Shown in pieces: positions 48,901 through 61,838 of a stretch of DNA of 64,000 bases (positions within the stretch are counted from its first letter, which is position 1; each line of letters opens with the position of its first letter). The notes under the pieces are model-generated. The model ran no database searches. It saw only the letters and a list, made by a program, of their open reading frames with translations, and was not told the DNA's origin. The DNA comes from Chaunax sp. Z400. Taxonomy: Eukaryota; Chordata; Actinopteri; Lophiiformes; Chaunacidae. The stretch spans positions 13,098,471 to 13,162,470 of the forward strand of contig CM075183.1 in the NCBI GenBank assembly GCA_037577475.1, written 5' to 3'. Position numbers and translations under genes: made by a program.

Positions 48901-50032
48901 AGTTGGCTGAAGCACATGATATTTCACATTTCAAAAAAATCAAATTTCGACAAAACGTCCTGCAAATTATGATCGGAATGCATGGTGTAGTGCTGCTTGT
49001 GACACAATAACCTGAACTAATGCATTAGATGCACGCAGGTCCTTTAAGACATATGGCAGCATGAGGATTTAAGGTAAGCTGGATACCAAGGGAAGCAAAC
49101 AAATTCCAAGAGGATACTGCTATTAATGTGCCTTTTTAAAATGCCAAGAGCATGAGTAGCCCTGCAACTCACTATGACACTGAGGTGGAACAAAAGTTTC
49201 ATCATTAATATAATATAAACGTCGCCTGAATACATGCATTCAATGCATTTAGTAAATGTTCACACTTGTAAGCTTCCATACATAGTTGGCCTGACTGGGG
49301 GAAAGTATTGGTTGGGTACATGAACGTATAATTTTATACATTTTGCAACCAAATGATCAAAATACTGCAGCGTCCAAAAGGCAGAATCAACAGGGATCAC
49401 ATCCACATGCAGACACATTTACAAACGTGACAGAAAAAGGAGACACGCATCATCACTGGGAGGTCGTGAGAGGGAGGAGCAGGAGCTATGACAACAAGAC
49501 AACAGCCGTCTGCAGCCTGCTGCAGCATGTCAGTCAGCATGAGCGCTACCATCTGACTGGGCTCTCCTAACACTGGCCCCATACGCTCGGCCAAAGCTAG
49601 CTATCGCTGCTGCTGTTAAAGGCTCCTGCTTTCAATTTCCCTAAAGTGGGCCAAGTAATGGCTTCAGCATTTTGTGGTCCACCAACACATATGGTCTGTG
49701 TAGCAATCTGGTCCTGTGCCCCCCATCGATCGCTTTGGGACGTGCAGGGAGATATGGGCACAGGGAGACAGACACAGCCCCAGGGGCCAGCCACAGTTAT
49801 TGGGGGTGTGTATGGGTCTTGTTATGACTGCCATGAGGACTGGGCTCCATCAGGCTACCGCTGCAATCACTGAGTTGCTGCTGAGTGTGGATTCAACCAA
49901 TTAGTGCGTTCATACCAGCAAGGTTAAGGCCTCTTAGTAATAAAATGTATAAAGGAGGTTGTGTACTAAAACTCCTGCTATCTTGCCCGAAGTCTTGGAC
50001 TTGAATTTCGTCTAATGTGTTATAATAGAGGG
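45921..50032. other. intron 2 stretch, unique sequence
   Basis: No exon, RNA gene or transposon is recognised. 46140-46440, 47780-48000 and 49620-49880 are repeat-free and of balanced composition and could hold regulatory elements. An A run lies at 48820-48831. Confidence 0.4.
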
Positions 50033-50266
50033 GTTTTCTAATCCGGGACACAGGGGCGCTGAGCCCTCCTGCCAAAAACACCAATTTAGCCTTAAATACG
50101 ATACTTTATGCTATTACGCAACCTGTTGTCTTCCTTAAACTGTCTTTTTCTGTAAAAAATAAATAAATCAATCAAAGTAATGCCAGTGAACAATATGTCT
50201 GTTCATTAAAAAAAGGTATCACTACTGCAAAAATAACAAAATCATGACAAAGAGACTGTCAGACGG
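50033..50266 (+). repeat. dispersed repeat, copy 2 of 2
   Basis: Counterpart of 34715-34932. Shared blocks include GCTATTACGCAAC, GTCTTCCTTAAA, CAAAGTAATGCCA, GTCTGTTCATTAAAAA and GTCAGACGG. It has an insertion of AAATAAATCAA-like sequence relative to copy 1. Confidence 0.75.
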
Positions 50267-51344
50267 TCACGTAACTCAGAAGTTTCCGCACTGTGCACTC
50301 ATACTTGTAGGGGGAAAAAACCTGTAAAACACTTTATTCCAACTGTTTTTTGCCCATCTCCTGGGTGGGTGCTGGATGAGAACGCTTGAGGAGCTTGAGT
50401 CCAGTAATAAAGTTCATGACATTTACTCAAAAAGTCACCAAAACATAGTGGTTACAGCCAAAACAAAACTTTCGACTTCAACTAGTCACAGGAATGACCG
50501 CAATAGCCCTCTCCTCATCACTTACGTCACCGCTAATGCCATTATGAGTAGTTAGGCCACTGCTGCTGGCCCTATCTGGCTGCATGACCTAGATTAAAGA
50601 TTATTTGCTCAAGTCACAGAGGCAGCTCCTCTGGCTCTCCCTTGTTGGGTTTCCTTATCTGGGTTTGTCTGGACAAATCTTGGACACAAAGCGCCCATTT
50701 TGTGTTCCTCTCTGGAGATCCTGTTACAGCGCTCCAGACACGATGCAGTCCACAAGCAGTGCCTCTGGGAGCACGGCGTTTGGCGCGGGAGATTAGGTGC
50801 TTCCTCGACTTTACGCATGCGATACATGTTCACTCCTCTTACGTCTCGGAGTGCTCTTTTATGCGGTCATGGTGTAAAACGATCGGCGAGGAGCTTAAAT
50901 GATGTCATGGTGTGAGAATTCAGATATCAAAACCGCCCATTCCTGTTACCAACCAAAGAAAATACACAAGTGGATCCAACAGTGCCTCAGGATTCCCCTT
51001 AGTCTGTGCTCTGATTGCTATAACAATTTCATTATTGCTCAAGCTCCTTCTATCTTTTACTGCTGAAATACACCAGGTCATTTTTGTGTCAGTTTCCTGG
51101 TCAGAACATTCTACAATATGAATCTAAATATCAAACAACGATGAAATACTCAGAATTCCCCGCCACAGGTGCATTTCATTGAGGAAAGAGAGCTAGAGAT
51201 AAGTTATTTATCTTGTCCCTGTTAAATGCAATTCTAATTAATGGCATATCTGAGAAAAAGATCAATTTTCAAAATAAGAAAATGCTTCATAGACTCAAAA
51301 TATTAAAGGGCATCTCTCCAGTATGTCAGAGATGTGTATATAAA

Positions 51345-51840
51345 TTTCTGTGAAAAAATATTGAACAGTTTTTGAGTTATGCCCCATAAAAACTCATCTG
51401 ACACAAATCCTATTTACAGAATGAGTCTAAATTCAACATGGAAACAACAACAAAAAAACAAATGAAAAAAAAAACCACTTCAGTACTCGGTTGTTGTGTG
51501 TAGAAAGTTTCAGGATATTATATACAATATAATAATATAATACTATTCAAGTATTGAACAGTGTTAGTATAAAGTAAATAATTAAATATAATATAAAGTA
51601 TTGAATAGTAACAGTATCTTCTCCAAAAGTGAAACCAACTACCAGAATAAGCCAAAGTCCAACTTGTAACAGAGGAAACAAAAAAATAAAATGACAGAAA
51701 TCCCTGCACAGCATAAGGCACCGCTTCAGGACTTGGTTGTGGTCTGTAAAGATTTTGTTAAAAAGAAAAATGTTTTAAAAAAAATCAAAGAATTTTCGAG
51801 TTATGATCCAGAAATGAAAACTGACAGAAAGACGTTCCCA
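51345..51840 (+). repeat. two diverged copies of an AT-rich unit
   Basis: TTTTTGAGTTATGCCCCATA at about 51368 and TTTTCGAGTTATGATCCAGA at about 51793 resemble each other. So do CACTTCAGTACTCGGTTGTT (51477) and CGCTTCAGGACTTGGTTGTG (51722). The order of the blocks suggests a partial, decayed repeat array. The family is unknown. Confidence 0.4.
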
Positions 51841-52379
51841 TATCCCATTCCTCACTGTGTTTGTGGTGGCGATAATAAATTAAAGCTAGGCTTGACAGTA
51901 ATATAACACCCTTTTGGATACTGAGACATTTTTATATTTTCAAAGTTACTGACAGGCACAACGATGCCCATATGCAGAAGACCTGAAGTGGATCTAGTGG
52001 CCTCATTCCTCCTGTGCTCTACAAGGACAAAGTACAACTAAGACAGTGAGAGAGAGGCAAAGAGAAGGAGGGAAGTTGAGAGAGAAAAGAGTAGTGTTCA
52101 CTGACCTCATTCTGACAACAAGCCCGGGAAGAGCCTTTCCCTGGAACCGTTTCGCAATAGCGCCATTGTTTATACAGGTGGTGGGTGAGTCGAGCAAGAT
52201 ATACAGAGAGCGTGCATTTTGCAACACCTCGTTATGAATACTAAACACATTCGGCACGTCAAATTACACAGACGCACACATACACAAGTGCTTAATCCCT
52301 GGTCCAAAGTGTGTAAGTGTGAGTTTTGTTTTAGTTGTGACATTTGCGGGGAATGCGTCATTTTTGTAGGCGGCAGCCA

Positions 52380-52640
52380 ATTCATCCCTCTCTGTTTGAA
52401 TTTCAAAGTCGAGTTCCTTTACGCGATCCAAGAGCTGTCAAACACTACTATCCTCGGGTTTGTCGGCCAGTGAGTGCTCGCCTCCTAGAATGGAGGCCTC
52501 TGGTTGGCCCGTGTGTTTGGCTGCGGGGCCGTCTCCTGTAACAACATCCACTTGGCCAGAGTTCAACCCACGTTGAACTCTACAATAGCCCAGAGGTGGC
52601 TGGCCAGACCATTGTTTATGCAACAGCACACTACTGCCAG
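52380..52640. promoter_or_regulatory. candidate conserved non-coding block
   Basis: A repeat-free stretch with several TTGGC/GCCAA-like half-sites (GGTTGGCCCG, TTTGGCTGCGG, CTTGGCCAGAG, GGCTGGCCAG), the half-site of the NFI proteins themselves. No full TTGGC-N5-GCCAA palindrome is present. Confidence 0.25.
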
Positions 52641-54307
52641 GTTAAAGGGAAGAGAGCAAGACAGTGGATAAATATGCAGGTCTTACTGCCTGCAACAGGC
52701 TTGTGATCCCAGTTCCCAGAGCGAAGCAGCTTAGTAGAACATTTTATTATTAAAACCTAGATTTTTTTTTTTCACTTGTACAAAAAAAAGCAGGTATGAA
52801 ATTCAGTATTTTTGCACTATTTAAAATATGACTTATTCATAGCAGTTTAATTGAACATGTTTCAAAAGTATGATATTAATAAACATCATATCCAAGGCAA
52901 TGACCTACACCTTTAGATTGTTATTTAAAAAGAAATAAAAGAAGTTGCAGTGATAAAAAATTAAATTTGGCACCTTAACCAAAGCATTTGACTTTAATGA
53001 AATCTAATCCAAACTAATTATGGTGTTATTTTTTTTTGGAACAGTTGAAGCCTGAATACAAACCTGTGCTTAAGTTAATGTGGGACCTATGTTGTTTTTC
53101 TAACCAGTGAGGTAAGGCAAACGCATTACATGTGAGAAAAAGACCCGCACAACAGCTGTTTGGTAAACAAACCAAAGTAATTGTTCCAAATGCCTTACTC
53201 TAACACAGATTAAATGCAATTAGAAGCTGTTTATCTAACCAAAACAAGTCTCTCTGCCAAAAGAAAAACCTCTATCATTGTTTCCCGCAGATCTGCTCGA
53301 AGGCATTACAGCTGGGAATAAGACGGCTCTGTTTTAAACATAGCTTCCTTACGTACAGGAAGGAACCTTTATACACAAACAAAGCATATGCTCTCTGTGT
53401 AGGGAAAACTATAGGGATGGAAAAACATTTGGTTGGCGAAGGCAAGGTCTTCTGAGGTGAATATGAAGAATTTAGGTCAGTGTAGCTGAGACATTTAACC
53501 AGCTCAAGCCGCTGTGGCCTGGGTGGAAATAGCACGGGAGGCCAGAGAGAGGGAAACCAGTGCGTCACAGCTCCCGGCCCGATTCCAGACTCCCCCCCAA
53601 CGCAAACAAGAGCCATAACTTCCCTAATGATCCCGGATCATGTACACCTCGGACATGTTCCACCAATGGGGAGCGCTTCCTCTTCACCTACGACCTCGAA
53701 GCGGGTGTGCCTTCCTTTGACTCCGCATGAAGTTCAGAACATGCAGGCTTTGTGCTTGTGCTGTGGCATGAATAGATGGCAAAAAAAACAAAACAAAAAA
53801 ATCCATCTGTGAGGTTTGAATGTCCCATTGTGAAAAACCTTGAATCCAAATATGTACATAATCTTACAGCAACACTCCCAAAATCGGGAAAAATCCCTCA
53901 TTAAGACCCGACAAATCTCTTAATATCCTAAATATTTGCCAAATCTTCATAATCTGACAGTCTCTCGCTTTCATTTTCAGTCACCCTGTCACACACAATT
54001 GCGCCATGATTCAAAAGTCCAACACCACACACACACACACACGCACACACACACATTGTAAACAGTCTTTATTGAGACATGAGTGCTTGTATAAACATAG
54101 TCTAGCCCTATTGAGGGTCCAGGGCTGGGTCGAACAATAAAGAGGGGGAAAGTTGCTGGACGTTCCTCACAGACGGTGTGTACAAAATCCAATTATCAGA
54201 GCCACGGCATTAACATTCCAGCAGTCTGGCAGGTGACGGCTCCGTCTTTACAGCCCCCCCACCCACCCGACCAGCATGGGACAGAGTCGCCCGACAGCAC
54301 CTCGACA

Positions 54308-54341
<34 letters not shown>

Positions 54342-55346
54342 CTCCCCCTTTCCGAAGATCTCCCAAGTATTGAGACATATATAGAGGAAAGAAGGCAAAG
54401 AGTGGGGAGGCCGCTGGGGGGAGCGGGGGTCCACCAGCGACACTGGTCTTTTCTTCAGGAGATCAGCCCAACCGCCCTAGCAGGCAGTATCAGTCAATGG
54501 GGCATTCTTCTCCTCTCTGTCTCAGGGTGAGAATATGTTGATTGCTGATAACGTTGCTTTGATTGCCATAATGGGGAAACCACTTTTTGTTTTTGAGCAT
54601 TTGCCTCCAAACAGTGCTCGCTTTGTCAGCCCGGGGTGATGTTCGGTGGCATACAAGACGTCCATTAAAAAGAAAAGGTTTAACGGTAAAACAAAAACAG
54701 CGTTGTTGTTCTTGGCTAGAGTGAGTTGATAATAGGTTAAAATAACGTCTGTGCCGGCGGGCCGCCTCATAGACAAAAAGCAACGCCGCTAACCCAGAGA
54801 CGACACGCTGCTTTCAATTAAAACATTAAAAATATAGTAAAAATTTAGACTTTATGGTCCATCTAATTCAATTATACCCTTAAGTATACCCTCTAACTAA
54901 TGGAATTAGCCAGTGTGCATTCTTTCTTCAGCATGCCATTATTAACAAATGTTCTTTTCTTTGTAAACAGAACATATTGTAGAGTCCTTATCACTATGGG
55001 ATGTGTTTGTGATAGATAGTGAGACTATGACGGTATGGTGGGTTTTTTTCTTACTGAGGTGTAAAAGCAACATACCCCTGCAGACTGGTGGCTTAATAAA
55101 ACAAATGAAAATTATTTGCGGCCTCTAACCAAAGCTTGCTGTTATAAGACTGGGAATAGGGCTGTATAGAGTGCTGTCGAGCATGAGTAGGTAAGCAAGT
55201 GAGAGAGGAAACAGTTGTCAATCTGGCAGTAAATGTATATCAGCTAATAAACGCGGCAGCTTCTCAAGACCAACAAGAAAAGTCTTATCTTGTTTCCCAA
55301 CTGCTGGAAAAGTGACATAAGGTCTGGAAGCTAAGTAGGAAAGACA
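52641..55346. other. intron 2 stretch with two CA tracts
   Basis: Contains CA tracts at 54022-54054 (one CG interruption) and 54309-54340, a repeat-free block at 54060-54290 between them, and AT-rich DNA elsewhere. No exon is recognised. Confidence 0.45.
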
Positions 55347-55380
55347 AAAGGCTCATTTATGCTAAAAGCTAAAGACGGAG

Positions 55381-55580
55381 GGCCGCGTTTAGCTCAGTCG
55401 GTGGAGCGTGCGGCCCTAATATCGAGGCTACAGTCCTCTAGCGGCTGGCGTGCGTTTGATTTCGCCCATAGCCCTTTGCCTCACGTCTTCCCCGCCCTCT
55501 CCCGCATTTCCTGTCTCATCTTCAGCTACCTCTATCATTAAAGGCTAAAAATGCCCAAACCATAACTTTAAAAAGAAGTT
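55381..55580 (+). mobile_element. tRNA-derived SINE
   Basis: Head GGCCGCGTTTAGCTCAGTCG with a tRNA A-box (TTAGCTCAGTCGGTGGAGC) and a decayed B-box near 55452-55463. The tail CTTTGCCTCACGTCTTCCCC continues to TCATTAAAGGCTAAAAATGC, typical of percomorph SINEs. It is bounded by an imperfect target duplication, AAAGACGGA (55371) and AAAGACAGA (55581). Confidence 0.82.
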
Positions 55581-55903
55581 AAAGACAGATACAGATACAT
55601 TTGGAGCTTTCCGTCTGTACTCTGCTATCATTTCGTCCGTATTGTCGGAGCTATGACACACATACACCATAACTTAAGGAAGACACGAAAAATGTCTACG
55701 AACACGACAAAGAAGACGTTTCTTCTGAAGAAAACTCTCCATCCACATGTCGCGATGTATTTACTGGCCTCACAGACAAGCGCCGAGTGCATCGCTGCCT
55801 CTGCTTTTGCGGCTTTTTATTTACAAAGTACGTTATGGCGACCTAATGTCGTTGTTGTCGAAAGTTTTGACTCTTCGCTGCCACCTTGTGGACGCTTCAA
55901 TAT

Positions 55904-55989
55904 CGATGTTAGGACACGTGAAAGTTTATGGGAATTGACGGATTCAATACCGATGTTAGGACACGTGAAAGTTTATGGGAATTGACGGA
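55904..55989. repeat. 47-base tandem duplication
   Basis: The unit starting CGATGTTAGGACACGTGAAA occurs at 55904 and again at 55951. The copies are identical over 39 bases, so the duplication is young compared with the element around it. Confidence 0.92.
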
Positions 55990-56324
55990 TACATTGTTTG
56001 AACCTATTTTCGTATGTAGGGGGAGAATAAATTAGCCTTTGTAATTCAGCCTCGAACCGCATTGATCTATCATTATTGACTCTGTTGAACTAATGATGAT
56101 AGATCCGATACTGAATGTCCTCTGTGACTTGAAGCAGCCATGGCGGAGCTTACGTATATAGAGCTACAGCTGTTAGCCATCCAGTGTCAATCACATAATT
56201 CCTAGCGCTGATTCTGTCGACCAATGAGAGACTGTGCTCCAGACTGTCCATGTGCCGCAGCTCTGACTTCAAATACATTGCACGGTGAAATAACACAAGA
56301 TTGACTGTAATAATAAAAAAAATT

Positions 56325-56395
56325 GCGTTGATGAGCTCAACCCCACGGTGGGCGTCACATGACCGCGGTATGCTGGTATCGTCACAGCCCTACGT
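56325..56395 (+). repeat. possible hAT-like terminal fragment
   Basis: GTGGGCGTCACATGACCGCG followed by GTATGCTGGTATCGTCACAG and CCCTA resembles the 3' end of a common fish hAT-type repeat. No matching left end is found nearby. Confidence 0.4.
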
Positions 56396-56599
56396 GATAG
56401 GGCGCGCGTGATATGCAACGCTCCTGCCTGGTGTCCTGCCTTGTACCCTTGTCAGGGGCTATATATAAACTTACATGTGGCCTCCATTCTGTTCTTTCCA
56501 TCATGTCATCTTACAGAGAGGGCTGTAAGAGATACACGCAGCAGGGCTGGAACAAATTATTATACTTTAATATGGATGAATTATTATTATTATTATGTT

Positions 56600-56780
56600 G
56601 GCCCAAAAAAAAAAAAAGAGGTTCAGAAGCTTTTTGCAAATCATAAATTCCCAGAGCCCAAGATGACAGCTCAAAATTAAACTGCTAACTATAAAAACAG
56701 GAGTCTCTACATTTGCAAACCTGGAAACAAATGTTAGAAAATAATCAAATTCATGCAGATTATTATTGAAATTACTGTCT
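56600..56780. repeat. possible decayed hAT-like repeat fragment
   Basis: CCCAGAGCCCAAGATGACAG and ATGTTAGAAAATAATCAAAT recall internal parts of the TAGGGCTGCAACTAA family seen at 25.2 kb. The ends are not recognisable. Confidence 0.35.
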
Positions 56781-59700
56781 GGTGATTTTGTATTTGACAT
56801 ATACTACAGAGCAGTAGAGTACACATACAGTACATGATTCCTACAGATTCCTTGAGCTCCTTCACTAAAAACCTCCAGCAGGGATTACGTCGAGAGTGGA
56901 AAGTGTGTCCATGTGTGTGTGTGAGTATCTAAATGAGTTTCAGAGCCATGCCAGCTATCATTGTGTACATTTCTGTATAATGGTGTAAATTTAACGGTGT
57001 TACTTTACATATGATCTGTAATCGGTGAATATTTAACAGCCTAGAGACGTTAACTTTTTAATTACCTTTCTTCGAAAATCTTTAGTTTTACAAAACCCCT
57101 CTTTTTTTTTTACGGCCCACAGTAACAAAGAATTTGACTTAGTCTCCCCCCCAACAAAACATCTTTTTCTGCTTTTATTTTCCCCCTGCAATTCACCGTC
57201 CTCCTCCGTGGTGAGATGTTAGTCAAGTGTCTTGTGGTTTTCTCCACCCTCAACCGAAGGCCTGCACACAGTTAATTATTCTTGGATGGCCGATGAAAAA
57301 AAATAAATAAATTAAAAAAAAGTGAGTTCTTTCTCTTTTTTTCTTTTTTCTTTTTCATTAGCTCAGCAGCGGTTTCCCATTCATAACAGTTGGCACTGGT
57401 TTCACACTGCCTGCCAGAGATCACACCCCGACCATTTTCATTTTCCTTTATCCATTTGTTTCATTCATGTCATAGATTTGGCAGGGGAACGCATCGTTTT
57501 CCTGATGGCTGTCGACCCTTCAACGCCCTTCTTTTGAGTCTCAAACTCCCGTTTGTGGCTTTGTCTTGCATCAAAGAGAAGAAAATGTGGACATTCACAC
57601 TGGATGCTATCCAAGTGATTTTTGTTTTGAAAATGACCGTATTTCCGATTTGGAATTATTATTAATTGTGATCTGAAACTGAACCGAAGACTTCACACAT
57701 TGAAACCTTTCCTGGGAAAGCGGAGGGATGGGATAACTCCAAAGTTAAAAGGAATCATGAAGTACAGAGTGTGGGCTGACTTCATATAGTATATTATCCC
57801 ATAAGACTGCAGAGGTAGTGGATGCACTGAGTAAAGCACTCATCCCACACTTTGAGTGCATTACACAGTGCATTCAGCTATCTAAGGCCCCGAGAAACAG
57901 CAGTTTATCATCATACAACTGCTGGAACTATGCCCACTGACAGAAAAGCTATATCACACATACACATATTCACGGTGCTCCCACCTACTCGTTCAGAAGC
58001 CACTTTTGCAAAATCTATCAGCTGCAGCTGCATGCATGTGTTTTAATGTATGCATGCAAGCTTGATACACGTGAGTTCAGACGTGCACGTGAGTCCAAAT
58101 GCGCAAATGTACTGTACACAGCCTACGGATACACTGTGTTCTCTGAGAGTTGCAACCCAATCCTCCTCGTTCTCAACGTGGATGCAAACAAGATGGCTAC
58201 CGTGCTCCCAACCCCAAGCAGGCCTTGTGGCGTTCACTGGCTCCAATCTGAATGGGTTATACGGCTGGCTAACAGTGGTGCAGAGGAGAAGAGTCTCTTG
58301 GGGAAGTTGGCTCGGCAAGCGGGACCAAAGGATGGCTGCACCGTGGATTAGGGCCCCACAGTGGTCCATTGTTAATTGGGCGCCATGTGTGAAAGCTACA
58401 GAGAGATTAGTTTGTACAGCTGCTGCCATTTGTCATAACTGCCCTTAACAAGACACACATGGCAACCTAAGTTATAGCCAGAGGTTTTACAGGAAAAAAA
58501 AGAGGAGAAAAAAAAGCATTTAATAGTTTGTGAAATAGATTTGCATAGGCAGATGAAGATGTTCCTGGGAAACCCCAAGCAGACTCAGCTGGGATCCCAT
58601 AAGAGAAGATGAGTCATTTGGCCATCCGTGGGTCAACTAGGGTCATTATCATAACTGCTCAAAGGCTATATTAAGCCTGTAGAAATCCCCAACCGCAGGT
58701 TGCAAGCAATTATGGGAAAAACATGAGGAAATATCACCAATTATATCATGATCTTATTGGGCAAATCTCAACAAAAAGAAAAGGTAGGATCTATGTTTTA
58801 TTTCACTGGCAACAACGTGAGATAACAGGAGGGCTAGTGGCTGCTATCGCCTGATGACCTCTTGTTAGCCGAATCTCCTTGGTGACATAGGCTTCACCAT
58901 GCGGTTTTGGGGGGGTTGGTGGAGCAGCTTTTTTTTCCTGCAGTGTAATTGTGGGTTGTAGGTCTGCACACATGTTGTCGGAGGACCTAATTACAATCTT
59001 GACTTGGTAAATCCGGAACGAGCTTTAAAAGCATTCTCACTTTCAATTTTTGCCCAGCAGACCTAGAGCACTGTTATTATTGCGAAGTTGCGGTTCAATG
59101 AATCTAAATGGAGTCTTTTGCGGTGAAGTGCAGGTGAGCAATAATCCAATATGTGTATGCAGTAAATGATAGTCTTCTACGTGCACATGTTTACGGGGCG
59201 CTGAGTGGGAACCGGTGTCCCTATGTCTGTGCTTTTGTGTTTGCATAGAAAGTTTTTGGAAGTTTTCTCAAAGTCAGTGCAGCTGAATTATCAGCTGGAG
59301 ACTTGTGCCAAAAACGAGAAGGGGCCAATTTGAGATGAATTCACGGTATCTGGAGACTAATCATGGTAACAAGCCCATCATCAGTAAAAATAACAGCCTT
59401 CATTAACCATCCTTTTGGCTCTGCAGCAGGCTTTAACCACAGGGTCCAGACAGCACTGGACAGGCTTGTTCTAACACGAGTAGCTGCACAGTGGCCCAAC
59501 AATTACATCATTACTAAAACCACTGACTCATTGCTTCCAAATGGTTGAGAAATAATCTAAATATCTAAATTCCTATCAAATTAAGCTCCGGCACAAGAGA
59601 ATACTTCTTGCATTTGATGGAATTTTTAAATTTGATATAATTTAACTTTGTCGCAAAGTCTAAATTTTTCCCCATTTGATTATAAGCAATGATAAGTCTT

Positions 59701-61771
59701 GTTTTGGAGTTTTCATATTTAAGTAGCTGTTGTTGTTGCTGTTGTTGTTTATGCCACGCCAAAATGGAAAGGTGCATTTTTTCAGACTTTCCTTTTATTC
59801 ACTGCATCAGTTTGTTCTTCAAATGACTGATGCAAAGAGGAAGTGTGGAAAAACAGTTATGTCTGTCACAATGGTTGAAGTATCTAGAGAAAATCTGCAG
59901 CATCTGTTTGTTTGGTGATGAGACATGAGATTTTCATGTCGTTCCACAGTGTCAATATATCCTTTAAAGCCTCTCAACACAAAGATGCTGCCTTATATAA
60001 CAAAACTGATGAGTTATGAATGGGAAGGACTATATAACTAAACTTTTGCATGCTAAAAATGTAAATTAAAGTTATTTTCCTGCTCCTGTTGATTTTTTCT
60101 GCTGTTCTGTAACCTTTCTCATTATATTTATCAATGAAAACAACCATACTGGGGTTCGAATTTTTTATCATATTGAATATGTCGCATCTTCTGATGATCA
60201 AGAGTTCGTTTCTAAATTTGGGATCTTTTTTGAGAAGCGACCTTTACATATGTGACGGAGGAGTGGAAGCTCTTTGACAAGTTTGACAACTCAATGGGGC
60301 TCTGATGAATCCGTCCCAAACACACCATTCCCAAGCCCCAGACGCCACATCCCCTCTTTGACCTGCTGCAATGACATTAGAAAGAAATCCTCTGGGGACC
60401 CCCACCCCAAACAGCAACATGCCCACCCAAAAGTACATTTTGCACAGCACTGCGATGGCAGGCCTTTCTTTTTCGGTCCCGCTCAGGTCTTGTCGAGCCG
60501 TCACAGTGATGGGACGTACTGTACTGCCAGACAAAAGAAGAGACAACCATCACTCTGGGCCACTGATCGGCCCTGTCTGGACTGAAAAGACTTTGATGGG
60601 GCAAAGCAGGGTGGGGGGTGCTGCACAGAGAAGTCAGTGTCTCCTGGGCAACCACTCTGATTGTCTGTCCTTGCCCAAAGTTCCCCATCACACCCCACCT
60701 ACTACCCCTTCCCATTTTGTCTTCCCTTCGCTGGCTGTTCACAAGGCTCCTTCCTGGGTAAAGGGGACTGGCTCTTTCATGAAAGCCTCAGTCTGGTACT
60801 TGAGGGTGCTTTTCTCCTGGTTGACTGGAAAAAATGCGAGGTCACAAAACATCTTCACATGAATTCTCTATGCGAGACCTCCGTTTCTCATCTCTTGAAC
60901 CTTCCTATCCCTCTTTCTACTGCAGACTCTGCTGTCTTACATGACCAGTTTAGCAAGCTGATGGGACAACAGTGAGTTTTTCTAGCAGTGTGTGCGAGTA
61001 TGACGGCAAAGAAGAGATGGTAGCTTTCGGATGGAGGAACTCAGTCAGGCAGGACAGCGAGGTACAGTGTAGTGCCTGAATTAAGGGTTGAATGTACCCG
61101 TTTGTCTTTATTTTGAGGACCAGCAGACGGGGTGGGGGTAGGGAATCTATCCGGGAGAAGTGGGAGTTACCGGTCCTCCAGTCAAGTGGCCTCGGGGGGA
61201 TTTGAAATGCATTTGGGGTCCTCCCCAAAAGCCTGGGAAAGTGTGGTGAAGCTGAGATCTTAACCACAGACAAATGACACATACTGCCGTCCTTAAGCAA
61301 AGTGTTGCCACAAACACACAACTGAGTCTCCTGCTGAAATACACAAGAAAAGCTATTTCGACACAAAGCCAAAGAGAGGCCTTCTCCAACTTTCTGACAG
61401 ATGCAACATTGCAAACCGTGGCACAAGCAAATTAAACACACTGCAGCAGAGCAAAAGAGGGAGCTATAAATTTGGTTGAGAGAGAAGGCATCCACATTTC
61501 TCAGTGGCCTCTGCTCTGAGTTGCCTTGTTTCCATGGAGATTTATGTACACATGGCACACAAAAGAGGGGCTAAGGAGGTAACATGGCCTGTTTAAGCCT
61601 TGAGGTATTTGCTCTAGCAAAACCCTGCTGCTAATAACACAAGCTTCATTCTGAGCAGGAACCTGGCAGCGCTGCGCACAGGTTGGTGTTTGAGAAAGAG
61701 AAGAAGAAACTCAGATGGAGATAGCAAACAACCGAAGATCCTGGAGAGGGAGGCATGGGAGGGAATGAGGG
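56781..61771. other. intron 2 stretch, mostly unique
   Basis: No exon or RNA gene is recognised. 58050-58430 (with CCATTGTTAATTGG, a SOX-like site), 58800-59500 and 60240-60560 are repeat-free blocks that could be regulatory. A 202-residue minus-strand frame at 60950-61558 has no recognisable domain. Confidence 0.4.
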
Positions 61772-61838
61772 AGGAAGAAAGAAAGAAAGAGAGAAAGAAA
61801 GAAAGAAAGAAGGAAAGAAAGAAAGAAAGAAAGAAAGC
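61772..61838. repeat. GAAA tetranucleotide repeat
   Basis: About 67 bases of imperfect (GAAA)n on the plus strand. Confidence 0.93.

Larger units (their letters stand above)
55347..56039 (+). mobile_element. non-autonomous TIR element, copy C (carries a SINE)
   Basis: The left end AAAGGCTCATTTATGCT and the right end ATAAATTAGCCTTT are inverted repeats. Inside are AAATGTCTACGAACACGACAA-like, CCACATGTCGCGATGTATTT and GTTTTGACTCTTCGCTGCCA blocks shared with copies A and B. A SINE (55381-55580) and a 47-base tandem duplication (55904-55989) enlarge it. There is no transposase. Confidence 0.75.

Noticed and set aside
54022..54340. Regularly spaced CA tracts as a CRISPR-like array
   Set aside because: Simple dinucleotide repeats in a vertebrate intron. 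There are no repeat/spacer units.
55381..55455. tRNA gene from the A-box-like sequence
   Set aside because: The B-box is decayed, the cloverleaf is not complete, and the piece is followed by a SINE tail and target duplication.
55653..55985. 110-residue open frame, plus strand
   Set aside because: Lies inside the TIR element, and its C-terminal repetition is the 47-base tandem duplication. No transposase motif.
60950..61558. 202-residue open frame, minus strand, the longest in the window
   Set aside because: No start context, domain, repeat or composition typical of a protein. It could be a retained exon only by chance. Left as unexplained intron.
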